DNA of 64,000 nt from Filimonas lacunae (GTDB lineage: Bacteria > Bacteroidota > Bacteroidia > Chitinophagales > Chitinophagaceae). The notes below the pieces were generated by a model that saw only the letters and a program-made list of their open reading frames with translations, ran no database searches and was not told where the DNA came from. A program made the translations under genes and the position numbers. The stretch covers positions 1,736,001 through 1,800,000 of the forward strand of contig NZ_AP017422.1 in the NCBI RefSeq assembly GCF_002355595.1, read 5' to 3'. This document shows, one piece after another, positions 8,570 through 18,186 of the stretch (positions within the stretch are counted from its first letter, which is position 1; each line of letters begins with the position of its first letter).

Positions 8570-11500
8570 ATGAATGAATCCATTGTACAACGAAGAATGA
8601 AACAACTGGTATGCTGGCTGTGCGCCTGCCTGCTATTGCTGCCTGCTGTAACGCTGGCACAGGGTGCCGGTAAAATAGCCGGTACGGTTACCAATGATAA
8701 GGGAGATGCTGTAGCGTCGGCCACTGTAACCGTAAAAGGTACTAAAAGAAGTGTGGTAACGGATGAGCTGGGCCATTTTAGCATTGCTGCTGCTAAGGGG
8801 CAAACGCTGTTGATTAGTAGTGTAGGTTATGCGGATAAGGAAATTGCGGTGGAAGATGCTACTGCTATTACGGTTTCGCTGGCACAAAAGGCGGAAGCGC
8901 TGGAAGATGTGGTAGTAGTAGGTTATGGTGCCCAACGCAAAAAAGACCTTACGGGGTCTGTTTCCGTGGTAAGCCCTAAAGAAATGAAAAAAGTGGCTAC
9001 CAGTGATGTGGGCCAGATGTTGCAGGGCAGAACCTCCGGTATTAATGTTACCAGTGACGGACAACCCGGCGCTATGCCGGTGATTAAGATACGGGGTACT
9101 ACTTCCTTTGGCGATCAAACGCCACTGTATGTGGTAGATGGTGTAATGTTACTGAACCCGCCCAGGGATTTTAGCCCTAACGATATAGAATCGATACAGA
9201 TATTAAAAGATGGTACGGCAGCGGCTATTTACGGCGCTACCGGAGCTAATGGTGTTGTGATCATCACTACCCGCCAGGGTAAAAAGAATGCGCCGTTAAA
9301 AGTGGAGTATGCCGGTTACTATGGTTTTGACCGTGTGCCCAGGAAAATACCGGTGGCCAACAGGGTAGGCTACCAGATGCTGAACAACGAATCGCAGATT
9401 AATGGTGGCCAGACGGTGGCGCCTGCCAACGACCCGCAGAACCCTAAATACATTAATGATGTAGATGTGGATTGGCAAAAAGAAGCCATGAAAACAGGGC
9501 ATCGTATGAACCACAACCTGAACCTGAGTGGCGGTGGCGCCAATGTTACTTATAACGCTTCGCTGGATTACTATAAACAGGAAGGTAACTTTGTGGGGAA
9601 TGGTCCTGACTATACCCGTTATACTGCGCGTTTCAATTCCACCCAGGAGAAAGGTATTTTTAAATTCGGGCAATCGCTGTCTTATACGCACTCTAAAGAG
9701 AATACGCTGACGTATCGTACAGATGTGCTTACGGGTGGCAGACCTCCATTGATCAATGACCTGGTGATCAATATTCCTACTATGAAGATTTACGACCCTA
9801 CCATGCCTAATGGCTATGGTGGTACGCAAAGCGATTTGCAAAGGGCGATTTCTTTAAACGTGGTAGCGGTGAATAGTATGTTTACCAACTTTACCGAGGT
9901 AGATCGTACGTTTGGGGTAGCATGGGCAGAAGCGCAATTGCTGAAACTGAAGCATCACAGCCTGAAATACAAGATAAATGTGAGTTATGATAAAACCATT
10001 GCCCGCGACTTTCTGTATCAGCCAACGTTTGACCTGGGCTTCTTCTTTAAACAGGGTATTAGCCGCCTGGACGATAATTCCAGAACCTATACCAATGGCT
10101 TATTTGAAAACTTCCTTACTTACGATTTGACTGCAGGCAAACATACTGTGAATGTTGTAGCGGGTACCAGCTATACGAAGAACAGTACGCTGAACCGTTA
10201 TTCACATGCCGAAAACGTAGATCCCAATTATACTGTTCTGGATAATGGTGATAACAAAACCACCAGCGGTTATAAAGATGAGTATAGTTTCTTTGGTGAG
10301 TTTGGCAGGTTGAATTATAGTTATGCTAATAAATATTTGCTTACTGCCAATATTCGTCGCGATGGTTCTTCCCGCTTTGCTCCCGGAAACAAATATGGTG
10401 TATTCCCGGGCATTTCGGCAGGATGGCGCATTAGCAACGAGGAGTTTATTAAAATGCCTTCTTTTATCAGCGATTTAAAAATAAGAGGTGGCTGGGGACA
10501 GCTGGGTAATGCCAATATCCGCAACTATGGTTACCTGGCTTATCTGAACCCTAACATTGTATATAGCTTTGGTGGCACGCGTGTAGTGGGTGGTTTACAG
10601 ACATCCGTGGTTGATCCGAATATCCGCTGGGAAACAAAAACCACTACCAACTTTGGTGTGGATGCTACCTTGATGGGCGGTGCCCTGGATTTTTCTGCAG
10701 AATACTATAACAATAAATCAACCGACCTGCTGGTAGATGTGCCTATTCCTGCTTCGGTAGGGGCTACCAACACTACGGTATTAACCAACGCAGCTTCTTT
10801 ACGTAACTATGGTATGGAGGTTACTGCTACTTACCATAAACGCAATGGCAATTTTACTTTTGATATCGGGGCCAACTTTACTACCTTATCCAACAAGGTG
10901 TTACAACTGGGTGGCAACGAATCGCAACGTATAGTGGGTGGTTTTATTACCAAAGTGGGAGAAACGATGGGGCAGCACTATGGCTGGGTAACAGATGGTA
11001 TATTCCAAAGCCAGGATCAGATTGCCAATAGCCCTTTTCAGAATGCTGCCACAGCGCCCGGAGATTTCAAATTTAAAGATCTGAGTGGGCCTAACGGCAA
11101 ACCGGATGGTGTTATTGATGCGTATGACCGCACTACACTAGGCCGTGCATTACCTAAGTATTACTATGGTGTAAACTTTACTGCTGCTTACAAGGGTTTT
11201 GACTTTACCCTGTTTGCTTCGGGTAGTGGTGGTTTTCTTATCAACAGCGGCCTTTACCGCTCTCTGATGCACACTACTGACTACATTAACTACCACGAAG
11301 ATGCACTGAAGCGCTGGACCCCGGAAAATCCTAATAACGAATACAGCAGGCTGGTGGCGAATGATCCTAACCAAAACGGACGCGACAGTGACCGTAAGGG
11401 CTGGTTACAGAAAGGAGATTACCTGCGCATTAATACGCTTTCATTGGGGTATACACTGCCTAAAAAACTCACAGGTAATGCTGTTGGCAGCCTGCGTGTG

Positions 11501-11650
11501 TATGTAACTGCGCAAAACGTGTACACCTTCCAGGCGTATAAGAGCTTTAACCCTGATTACGCACAATCACGTGTATGGGAACCGGGTTACGATGCAGGTT
11601 CTTATCCTACGCCGCGTGTAATTATGTTTGGCGTGCAGGCTTCGTTCTAG
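8570..11650 (+). CDS. SusC-type TonB-dependent receptor (arabinan/pectin locus)
   Basis: Outer-membrane oligosaccharide importer of 1026 residues, first gene of a four-gene operon. The long open frame reaches back to 8243, but the signal peptide (KQLVCWLCACLLLLPAVTLA) begins after Met at 8570 or Met at 8597, so 8570 is chosen. A CarboxypepD_reg-like domain follows (GKIAGTVTNDKGDAVASATV, about 34-110), then the SusC signature EDVVVVGYGAQRKKDLTGSV. The plug carries MLQGRTSGINV, IRGTTSFGDQTPLYVVDGV and IESIQILKDGTAAAIYGATG. The rest is the 22-strand-type barrel, ending in an aromatic residue (VQASF) as outer-membrane proteins do. It lacks an STN domain, so signalling through an anti-sigma factor is not expected; control is probably by the divergent two-component system. 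It works with the SusD 27 bp downstream. Confidence 0.96.
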   Translation: MNESIVQRRMKQLVCWLCACLLLLPAVTLAQGAGKIAGTVTNDKGDAVASATVTVKGTKRSVVTDELGHFSIAAAKGQTLLISSVGYADKEIAVEDATAITVSLAQKAEALEDVVVVGYGAQRKKDLTGSVSVVSPKEMKKVATSDVGQMLQGRTSGINVTSDGQPGAMPVIKIRGTTSFGDQTPLYVVDGVMLLNPPRDFSPNDIESIQILKDGTAAAIYGATGANGVVIITTRQGKKNAPLKVEYAGYYGFDRVPRKIPVANRVGYQMLNNESQINGGQTVAPANDPQNPKYINDVDVDWQKEAMKTGHRMNHNLNLSGGGANVTYNASLDYYKQEGNFVGNGPDYTRYTARFNSTQEKGIFKFGQSLSYTHSKENTLTYRTDVLTGGRPPLINDLVINIPTMKIYDPTMPNGYGGTQSDLQRAISLNVVAVNSMFTNFTEVDRTFGVAWAEAQLLKLKHHSLKYKINVSYDKTIARDFLYQPTFDLGFFFKQGISRLDDNSRTYTNGLFENFLTYDLTAGKHTVNVVAGTSYTKNSTLNRYSHAENVDPNYTVLDNGDNKTTSGYKDEYSFFGEFGRLNYSYANKYLLTANIRRDGSSRFAPGNKYGVFPGISAGWRISNEEFIKMPSFISDLKIRGGWGQLGNANIRNYGYLAYLNPNIVYSFGGTRVVGGLQTSVVDPNIRWETKTTTNFGVDATLMGGALDFSAEYYNNKSTDLLVDVPIPASVGATNTTVLTNAASLRNYGMEVTATYHKRNGNFTFDIGANFTTLSNKVLQLGGNESQRIVGGFITKVGETMGQHYGWVTDGIFQSQDQIANSPFQNAATAPGDFKFKDLSGPNGKPDGVIDAYDRTTLGRALPKYYYGVNFTAAYKGFDFTLFASGSGGFLINSGLYRSLMHTTDYINYHEDALKRWTPENPNNEYSRLVANDPNQNGRDSDRKGWLQKGDYLRINTLSLGYTLPKKLTGNAVGSLRVYVTAQNVYTFQAYKSFNPDYAQSRVWEPGYDAGSYPTPRVIMFGVQASF

Positions 11651-11677
11651 TTTCATTCACCATTGCAAAAAAAGCAT

Positions 11678-13228
11678 ATGAAAAAAATATTCTGTTATAT
11701 ATCTCTCGCTTTACTGGCCAGCAGTTGCAGCAAGCAGCTGGAACTGGATAACCCCAATGTACCTACTATTGCTGTGTACTGGCGTAATGCCAATGATGCA
11801 GTTGCCGGCACCAATGCTATTTACAACAGCCTGATACAGGATGGTACCTACATGCGTATGTATCCGGCGTTAAATGATGGCAGGGGAGATGATTTTTACG
11901 GTGATAGTCCCTGGGGCGACCTGGTGCAGGTGGGGGCTTTTATTATCCCTTCTACATCTGGTCCGGTAGCCTGGGTATGGGGTGGGCATTTTCAGATTAT
12001 CTGGCGTGCCAACCAGGTGCTGGCGAATGTACCTGGTATTACCATGGATGAAGAGTTGAAAAAGCGTTTGCTGGGACAGGCTTATTTTTTAAGAGGGCTG
12101 GCCTATTTTAACCTGGCCTGTATGTTTAAAAAAGTGCCTGTGATCACAACTCCGCCGGCTTCTTCTGAAGAGTTTTTTGCGCCAACGGCCAAAGAGGAGG
12201 TATTGTGGGATCAGATTGTAAATGACTTTAAAGCGGCTAAGGAAAGGTTGCCCAACACCTATGCAGGTATTAGTGGCGTGGATGCAGGTCAGCTGGGCCG
12301 CGCTACCCGTGGTGGCGCAGCAGGCATGCTTGGTAAAGCTTATCTGTACCGCAAAAACTGGCAGGCGGCCGCAGATGAATTCCAGGCTATTATTGGTGGC
12401 ACTTACGGCGCTTATTCGCTGATGGCCAATTACAGGGATAACTTTAAAGAGATCAATGAAAACAACGCAGAATCGTTGTTTGAAGTGCAGTTTGGACAAC
12501 CCGACCAGGTAGGAGGAACTGTAATGAATTATGGCGGCGAACCCAATGCCAACTGGAAACAGGTAAGCAGCACCGGTCGCACGTATGCCATGGATGGCTA
12601 TGGTTACTCTGACTTTTTACCCAGCCGCTGGATTTATAACGAGTTTAAGAAAGAAGCTACTACCGATGGAAAAAGCGATCCACGTTTGCTGGCCACCATC
12701 GCTTCGTATGAGCCTGGTGATAACGCTACTACTGTGTATGGCAATGCCTGGCCTTTTGCGCAAACAGCTATATATCCGCGTAAGTATACACATGATGGAT
12801 TAAGCTGGCCAGGTAATGATGACCAGGAAAACTCTGGCATCAACTACCGTGTACTGCGTTATGCAGATGTGTTGTTAATGCACGCAGAAGCTTTGAATGA
12901 GTTAACACGCACTTCGGAAGCCTATCCTTTTATTCAGCAGGTACGTAACAGGGCTAAGTTGCCAGACCTGGCCACTACAAAGCCCGGTTTAAGCCAGGGA
13001 CAGATGCGCGACCAGATTGCACATGAAAGGGCATTGGAATTTGCTATTGAATCTATCCGTATTAATGATATTATCCGCTGGGGATGGCTGTATGATGCTA
13101 CTAAGCTGGCTGAGCTGAAAACGCATGATAATGACTTTACTACCTGGAAGTCGGGCAAAGAATACCTGCCTATACCACAGGCAGAATTGGATACGAATAA
13201 ATACCTGGAACCTAATCCGGCCAATTAA
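11678..13228 (+). CDS. SusD/RagB-type glycan-binding lipoprotein
   Basis: Surface lipoprotein of 516 residues that captures glycan and lids the SusC barrel. It has a lipoprotein signal peptide with lipobox ending LLASSCSK (Cys17). SusD features follow: NDAVAGTNAIYNSLIQDG, a helical TPR-like core with GQAYFLRGLAYFNLACMFKKVPVI, and the C-terminal block YRVLRYADVLLMHAEALNEL, QVRNRAKLP, IAHERALEFAIESIRINDIIRWG and YLPIPQAELDTN. An in-frame TTG at 11663 exists, but ATG at 11678 gives a normal lipoprotein signal. The gene sits 27 bp after susC and 32 bp before the GH43 gene. Its partner barrel and the two arabinose-releasing enzymes next to it suggest arabinan or arabinose-rich pectin side chains as ligand. 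Confidence 0.95.
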   Translation: MKKIFCYISLALLASSCSKQLELDNPNVPTIAVYWRNANDAVAGTNAIYNSLIQDGTYMRMYPALNDGRGDDFYGDSPWGDLVQVGAFIIPSTSGPVAWVWGGHFQIIWRANQVLANVPGITMDEELKKRLLGQAYFLRGLAYFNLACMFKKVPVITTPPASSEEFFAPTAKEEVLWDQIVNDFKAAKERLPNTYAGISGVDAGQLGRATRGGAAGMLGKAYLYRKNWQAAADEFQAIIGGTYGAYSLMANYRDNFKEINENNAESLFEVQFGQPDQVGGTVMNYGGEPNANWKQVSSTGRTYAMDGYGYSDFLPSRWIYNEFKKEATTDGKSDPRLLATIASYEPGDNATTVYGNAWPFAQTAIYPRKYTHDGLSWPGNDDQENSGINYRVLRYADVLLMHAEALNELTRTSEAYPFIQQVRNRAKLPDLATTKPGLSQGQMRDQIAHERALEFAIESIRINDIIRWGWLYDATKLAELKTHDNDFTTWKSGKEYLPIPQAELDTNKYLEPNPAN

Positions 13229-13260
13229 CAAGGCTTGTAGTACCCTGCAAATAACGAAGT

Positions 13261-14739
13261 ATGAATATTGCTGTTAAAAAATATATCTCTATAGCAAGCA
13301 CGGTGTTGCTTTTGACAAGCTGTAGGAAGAATGCGTTTGACGATTTGAATATGCAGGACCCTCCTGTAGTGCATATACCGTTTAATATTAATAATATTAA
13401 CGACACTTATGAAGATGTTGCTTCTCTGGCGATGAGCTATCAGTGGGGGCCTTATAACGTACACGACCCTTCGGTGATAAAAGCGGGCGACTGGTATTAC
13501 GCTTATAGTACAGATGTGGCTTTTGGCGCTTCTCCGCAGGCCGGTATACAGGTGCGAAAATCAAAAGACCTGGTAGATTGGGAGTTTGTGGGATGGGCTT
13601 TTAAAGGGCTGCCTGCTATGGGCTCACAGTTTATTACTTCCAATGGTGGCACGCCTAACAGTGGTTTATGGGCACCTTACATTATGAAGGTGGGTAGCGA
13701 ATACCGCCTGTATTATTCACTGGCGTCCACTGCCTTTCGTGTAAGTGCCATAGGGTTGGCTACTGCTACATCGCCCGAAGGCCCGTGGACGGAAAAAGGT
13801 CTGGCAGTAACTTCTACGGATGGTTATCCCGGTACCAATGCCATAGATCCTACCGTGGTGGTAACACCGGCGGGTGAGCATTGGATGGTATATGGTTCGG
13901 CCTGGGATGGCTTATTTGAAGTAAAGCTGAATCCCGCTACAGGGCTGGCCGCCAGCACTGGAGATAAAGGTAAGCGTATTGTGCGTCGCGGCATTACCAA
14001 CGGTAAGTACAATGGTAACCTGGAAGGGGCTGAAATCATTTACAACCCTGCTACACAAAAATATTACCTGTTTGTATCCTACGACTGGTTAAGCACTAAA
14101 TACAACGTAAGGGTATTCCGCTCTGATAAGCCCGATGGGCCTTTCCTGGATTGGAATGGGGTAGACGTGGATAACCAGGCCGATAATGGTCCTATGATTG
14201 TGGCTCCCTACAAATTCACTGATCATGGTGGATGGGCTGGTACGGCACACTGCGCTGTATTTGCGGATGGTACTGGAAATTTCTTTATGGCACACCAGGG
14301 CCGGCCTGCGGTGAACAGAGCCTATATGGTCATGCACGTGCGAAAAATTTTCTGGACGCCCGACGGATGGCCGCTGGTATCGCCGGAGCGTTATGCTAAT
14401 GTACCGGACAACGAAGTAACTGCTGCTGAAGTAGCAGGAGATTATGATCAGATTGTATTAGGTTATACGGTGGTGCCCGGTTATGAGCAGGAGCAACAAG
14501 ACCCACAGTATTCTGTAGCCTTTAACAGTACGCTGAATGCGGATGGTAAAATTAATGGCGATGCGAATAATACCTGGACCTATAAGGCTCCCTGGCTGGA
14601 GTTGCACTGGAATAAGGGCCAGTTTGTTGACAAACTGCATGTATCGCGTGAGCGGGACTGGGAAAGCAAGAAAACATCCACCATCGTATTAACAGGATAT
14701 AATGGCGGTGGAACGGTTATCTGGGCTAAGAAAAAATAA
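13261..14739 (+). CDS. GH43 endo-arabinanase-like lipoprotein
   Basis: Predicted glycoside hydrolase of family 43, probably cutting alpha-1,5-arabinan, 492 residues. It carries a lipobox (TVLLLTSCRK, Cys21), so it is likely anchored at the outer membrane. The five-bladed propeller has the three expected acids: Asp69 in YNVHDPSVIKAGDWYYAYST (base), Asp196 in NAIDPTVVV (pKa modulator) and Glu255 in NLEGAEIIYNP (acid). The sequence around them, including WMVYGSAWDGLFEV and YYLFVSYDW, follows known endo-arabinanases more closely than xylosidases. A C-terminal extension (about 390-492) forms a beta-rich part typical of arabinanases of this group. It lies between susD and a GH51 gene, so long arabinan would be cut at the surface and the products imported. 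The exact subfamily cannot be fixed by eye. Confidence 0.9.
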   Translation: MNIAVKKYISIASTVLLLTSCRKNAFDDLNMQDPPVVHIPFNINNINDTYEDVASLAMSYQWGPYNVHDPSVIKAGDWYYAYSTDVAFGASPQAGIQVRKSKDLVDWEFVGWAFKGLPAMGSQFITSNGGTPNSGLWAPYIMKVGSEYRLYYSLASTAFRVSAIGLATATSPEGPWTEKGLAVTSTDGYPGTNAIDPTVVVTPAGEHWMVYGSAWDGLFEVKLNPATGLAASTGDKGKRIVRRGITNGKYNGNLEGAEIIYNPATQKYYLFVSYDWLSTKYNVRVFRSDKPDGPFLDWNGVDVDNQADNGPMIVAPYKFTDHGGWAGTAHCAVFADGTGNFFMAHQGRPAVNRAYMVMHVRKIFWTPDGWPLVSPERYANVPDNEVTAAEVAGDYDQIVLGYTVVPGYEQEQQDPQYSVAFNSTLNADGKINGDANNTWTYKAPWLELHWNKGQFVDKLHVSRERDWESKKTSTIVLTGYNGGGTVIWAKKK

Positions 14740-14765
14740 TTGTGTGAAGGAAAACACGGAACAAC

Positions 14766-16772
14766 ATGGAAAAAATGAAAAGGACGAAGTTGTATAAAAA
14801 AGCATTGCTGGCTGCCTGCCTTACAGCAACAGGCTATGTACAGGCCCAGCAATCTGCACCTATTGTTGTAAAAGCAAGCCAGATAGTATCGGATGTGCAG
14901 CCTACCATGTGGGGTGTGTTTTTTGAAGATATTAACCTGGGGGCAGATGGTGGTTTGTATGCGGAGTTAGTGAAGAACCGCTCCTTTGAATTTTCAAGGC
15001 CGCTGATGGGCTGGAAAGCAGAGCAGGATTTTTTTGACGAAAGCGCTTTACAGGTACTAAACCGTTTGGAGCAGAACACGGCTAACCCTCGCTATCTGCG
15101 TGTGACTAAAAATAGCAACGACACACATTTGTCCGTAACCAATGAAGGGTTCAGGGGCATGGGGATTAAAAAGAACCTGCGGTACGATTTCTCTGTACTA
15201 TATCGTAAGCCGGCAGCGGGTATCAGCATTACATTGGAACTGTTGAACACAACGGGTAAAGTAATTGGTACGGCGGTAGTGCCTGTAGATGTTGCCGGCA
15301 ACAACTGGCAAAAAGCAGCTGTAAGTTTTACGGCTACCGATAGCGCATCTAAAGGAAGCCTGCGTGTGGCTTTTAAGGGTAACGGCAGCATAGATATAGA
15401 CATGGTTTCCCTGTTTCCTTCCGATACCTGGAAGGGACGCCCCGGTGGATTGCGTGCCGATATGGTGCAGAAGCTGGCGGATATGAAACCTGGTTTTATT
15501 CGTTTTCCCGGTGGTTGTATTGTGGAAGGCTTTGATTTAAGCCAACGTTATCAATGGAAGAAAACCATTGGGCCGGTAGAAGAAAGGCAATTGATCATTA
15601 ACCGCTGGAACTTTGAATTTCCACATCGTGCAGCACCGGATTACTTCCAGTCGTTTGGAGTAGGGTTCTTTGAATATTTTCAATTGGCGGATGATATTGG
15701 CGCTTCGCCTTTGCCCATCCTCAACTGTGGCATGGCCTGTCAGTTTAATTCAGCCGAGCTGGTACCTATGGATCAGCTGGACCCTTATATCCAGGACGCG
15801 CTGGACCTGATAGAATTTGCCAATGGCGATGTAAATTCCACCTGGGGTAAAAAGCGTGCTGAAATGGGGCACCCTGCACCTTTTCATTTAAAGATGATGG
15901 GTGTAGGCAATGAAAACTGGGGGCCGCAATACCTGGAAAGGCTGGCTTTGTTTACGAAAGCTATTAAGGCTAAGTATCCTGATTTTATTATTGTGAACAG
16001 CAGCGGTACTGATCCTGACGGACAACGTTTTGATTACCTCAATACGAACCTGAGAGCAGCGAATGCAGATGTGATAGATGAGCACTACTATCGCAGTCCT
16101 TCGTGGTTTCTTTCCAATGCAGGCCGTTATGATAACTATCCGCGCAAGGGGACAAAGATTTTTGGTGGTGAATATGCCGGACATAGCGACAGGGTAGTAG
16201 ATGGCAAAAGGCAGAACAACTGGCAGGCTGCCCTGGCGGAAGCTGCGTTTATGACGGGCCTGGAGCGTAATGCTGCGGTAGTGCATATGGCTTCTTACGC
16301 ACCATTATTTGCCCATAGCGAGGGATGGCAATGGACGCCGGATCTTATCTGGGTAAACAACCTGCAAAGCTATGGCACCCCAAGCTATTATGTGCAGCAG
16401 TTGTATAGCCTGAACAAGGGCACTTCTGTAGTGCCTGCCCTGGTAAATGGAGAAGCACTGAAAGGGCAGGATAGCCTGTATGCTTCTGCTGTAGTAGATA
16501 AAAACACGAAAGAGATAATTCTTAAAATAGTAAATGCTTCAGCCACCCCGCAAACAAAAGATATAGTGGTGGAAGGGGCTGCCGGATTAAGTAAAAATGC
16601 AGTGCTTACGGTACTGGGTAGCCAGGATTTGTATACGATCAATTCGTTTGATAATCCTGCAGCTGTTAGCCCTGTTACCAGCCAGGTAACACTATCCGGT
16701 AAAAACAAGTTGCACTATACTGCAGCGCCATACACGTTTTCTGTTATTAAACTGTCAATGGGGGCGCGTTAG
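14766..16772 (+). CDS. GH51 alpha-L-arabinofuranosidase
   Basis: Exo-enzyme that removes terminal alpha-L-arabinofuranosyl units, 668 residues. Met14766 precedes a Sec signal peptide (LYKKALLAACLTATGYVQAQ), so it is periplasmic or secreted. The N-terminal part (about 35-90) reads IVSDVQPTMWGVFFEDINLGADGGLYAELVKNRSFE, the beginning of the family-51 fold, followed by an inserted beta-sandwich (about 100-220) like a CBM4-type module. The catalytic TIM barrel has GFIRFPGGCIVEG, acid/base Glu383 in MMGVGNENWGPQY and nucleophile Glu469 in IFGGEYAGHS. The C-terminal beta domain is complete. It is the last gene of the susC-susD-GH43-GH51 operon and is followed by a strong hairpin. It probably finishes the arabino-oligosaccharides made by the GH43 enzyme. 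Confidence 0.95.
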   Translation: MEKMKRTKLYKKALLAACLTATGYVQAQQSAPIVVKASQIVSDVQPTMWGVFFEDINLGADGGLYAELVKNRSFEFSRPLMGWKAEQDFFDESALQVLNRLEQNTANPRYLRVTKNSNDTHLSVTNEGFRGMGIKKNLRYDFSVLYRKPAAGISITLELLNTTGKVIGTAVVPVDVAGNNWQKAAVSFTATDSASKGSLRVAFKGNGSIDIDMVSLFPSDTWKGRPGGLRADMVQKLADMKPGFIRFPGGCIVEGFDLSQRYQWKKTIGPVEERQLIINRWNFEFPHRAAPDYFQSFGVGFFEYFQLADDIGASPLPILNCGMACQFNSAELVPMDQLDPYIQDALDLIEFANGDVNSTWGKKRAEMGHPAPFHLKMMGVGNENWGPQYLERLALFTKAIKAKYPDFIIVNSSGTDPDGQRFDYLNTNLRAANADVIDEHYYRSPSWFLSNAGRYDNYPRKGTKIFGGEYAGHSDRVVDGKRQNNWQAALAEAAFMTGLERNAAVVHMASYAPLFAHSEGWQWTPDLIWVNNLQSYGTPSYYVQQLYSLNKGTSVVPALVNGEALKGQDSLYASAVVDKNTKEIILKIVNASATPQTKDIVVEGAAGLSKNAVLTVLGSQDLYTINSFDNPAAVSPVTSQVTLSGKNKLHYTAAPYTFSVIKLSMGAR

Positions 16773-16814
16773 CTGTATCTGTTTTTTTCTCTGTCTTTAC
16801 GCTGGTTAAAAAAG

Positions 16815-16846
16815 AAGGCTGTCTTCATCGGAAGACAGCCTTTTCG
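16815..16846. terminator. Bidirectional terminator between GH51 and pectate lyase genes
   Basis: A perfect 12-bp inverted repeat (AAGGCTGTCTTC at 16815-16826, GAAGACAGCCTT at 16831-16842) with a 4-nt loop, followed by TTTT on the plus strand and by an A-rich run (16808-16816) that reads as T on the minus strand. It lies in the 102-bp gap between two convergent stop codons and can serve both. Confidence 0.9.
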
Positions 16847-16874
16847 CTATATATACCCATGCAATTTTGTACTG

Positions 16875-17984
16875 TTAAAACGATGAGCAGGTATTGCCTG
16901 ATAAGGTAGCGCCTGCACCGGTAGAAGCAGTAACCGTTGATTTTACAGAGGAGTTACCTAAAGTGGTAATGCTGTAAGGAGGCGTAAAGGCAGTAACTCC
17001 ATTACCGGCACTGGTACCTGTAACGCTGGTGAACAGGTTGTTTTTAGATTGAACAGCGGTAGAATTGTTATCCATCAGGTCGATAGGATTTTTTACGCTT
17101 TCAAAAACATTGGCCTCAATTAACAGGTTGGCTTCAAAGCCGGCCTGCACGCAGCTTTTGCTGGCTGTGCTGTTGAATAAACTGTTTACTATATGCACTT
17201 TGCCAAAACGTACACGTGGCATACGTGCTACGCAACCGGATGCCCACCAGCAACGTGCAAAGGTGATGCTTAAAGTTCCTCTGTCGGCAGTAGCGCCATC
17301 GCTGGATCCAATGAGATCAGAAAAGCGGTGATCGTCCGAACCGCCTGATCCGCCTGCTTTAGGGGCTTTTAAATAAGTGAATTTGGTATAAGAAACGGTA
17401 ATGTAATTGGAGGTGTTTTTGATGTCGAAGTTGCCATCAACACCATCTCTGAATTCGCAATGGTCTACCCACACATTTTTGCAGGCATCCAGCGTGGCAT
17501 TGTCCCAGCCATCTGTATCATAAGCGCCGGGGCCTTCAAATATCAGGTTGCGGATAATGATATTGGTGCAACGCTTGATATAAATGATACCGGAATTGTC
17601 TTTGGTTTGATCGGCAGATACCAGTTTCGCGCCGGCGCTGCCAAAGATGGTTTTATCAGACTGATCCTGGAAAGAGATCCTTCCACCGGAAGGGATGGTA
17701 ATGGTGCCATTTACCTGTATTACTTTCACACTGGAGCTGGTAATAGCTGACTTTAATGCGGCATAAGTGGTTACCACAGTGGCGGTAGCACTGCCACCTC
17801 CTGTAGTACCTCCGTTTTGCGAAGCCCAGCCTGGTGCAGTGCAGGTAGCTGCTGCGGCACTGGTGGCTTGCAGGTCTTGTCTCTCTAATGGGGTAGTTTC
17901 GGTAGTGGCACTTTTTTTACAGGCCAGGGCCAGCACGGCCATTACAGCAGCTATTGCTGCCGTGTACATGATACGATTTTTCAT
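16875..17984 (-). CDS. Pectate lyase family 1 lipoprotein
   Basis: Polysaccharide lyase that cleaves polygalacturonate by beta-elimination, 369 residues. A lipobox (AVLALACKKS, Cys22) marks it as a lipoprotein, probably at the cell surface. The PL1 right-handed beta-helix is clear: GKTIxGSA-like KTIFGSAGAKL, NIIIRNLIFEGPGAYDTDG, the vWiDH motif as NVWVDHCEFRDGVDGNFDI (171-175), and the Arg-rich ARMPRVRFGKVHIVNSLF (254-260) that holds the catalytic arginine in the family. A Gly/Ser-rich stretch (210-217) forms a loop in the active-site region. It is convergent with the arabinan operon. Since arabinan is a side chain of pectin, it fits as the backbone-cleaving member of the same catabolic set, though it would need its own promoter. 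Confidence 0.93.
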   Translation of the reverse strand: MKNRIMYTAAIAAVMAVLALACKKSATTETTPLERQDLQATSAAAATCTAPGWASQNGGTTGGGSATATVVTTYAALKSAITSSSVKVIQVNGTITIPSGGRISFQDQSDKTIFGSAGAKLVSADQTKDNSGIIYIKRCTNIIIRNLIFEGPGAYDTDGWDNATLDACKNVWVDHCEFRDGVDGNFDIKNTSNYITVSYTKFTYLKAPKAGGSGGSDDHRFSDLIGSSDGATADRGTLSITFARCWWASGCVARMPRVRFGKVHIVNSLFNSTASKSCVQAGFEANLLIEANVFESVKNPIDLMDNNSTAVQSKNNLFTSVTGTSAGNGVTAFTPPYSITTLGNSSVKSTVTASTGAGATLSGNTCSSF

Positions 17985-18144
17985 GGAATGGTTAACTTGT
18001 TTTTCTAAATGTAAATGGATGAAAGGTTAACATGGGCATGATATAGGCGCTTTACGTTTATAAAGGTGAGCGAAAGTAGCAGATAGCACTGTAACATGCG
18101 GGGTGTTGGATAGGAAACTATAAGAATAGCTAACAGATTAGGTA

Positions 18145-18179
18145 AGAAAGTGCACATATCCTGAAAATGTACACTTTCT
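18145..18179 (-). terminator. Hairpin downstream of the YqgE-like gene
   Basis: Inverted repeat with 13-bp arms and one G/A difference (AGAAAGTGCACAT at 18145-18157, ATGTACACTTTCT at 18167-18179; 9-nt loop), 8 bp past the stop of the minus-strand gene. There is only a short T run after it, so it is either a weak intrinsic terminator or an mRNA 3'-end structure. Confidence 0.55.
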
Positions 18180-18186
18180 CTATGCA

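Noticed and set aside
14089-14337. Various 60-180 codon frames antisense to large genes (for example 9296-9841, 21330-22091, 28566-29135)
   Set aside because: They lie fully inside well-supported genes on the opposite strand and have translated sequences without family features.
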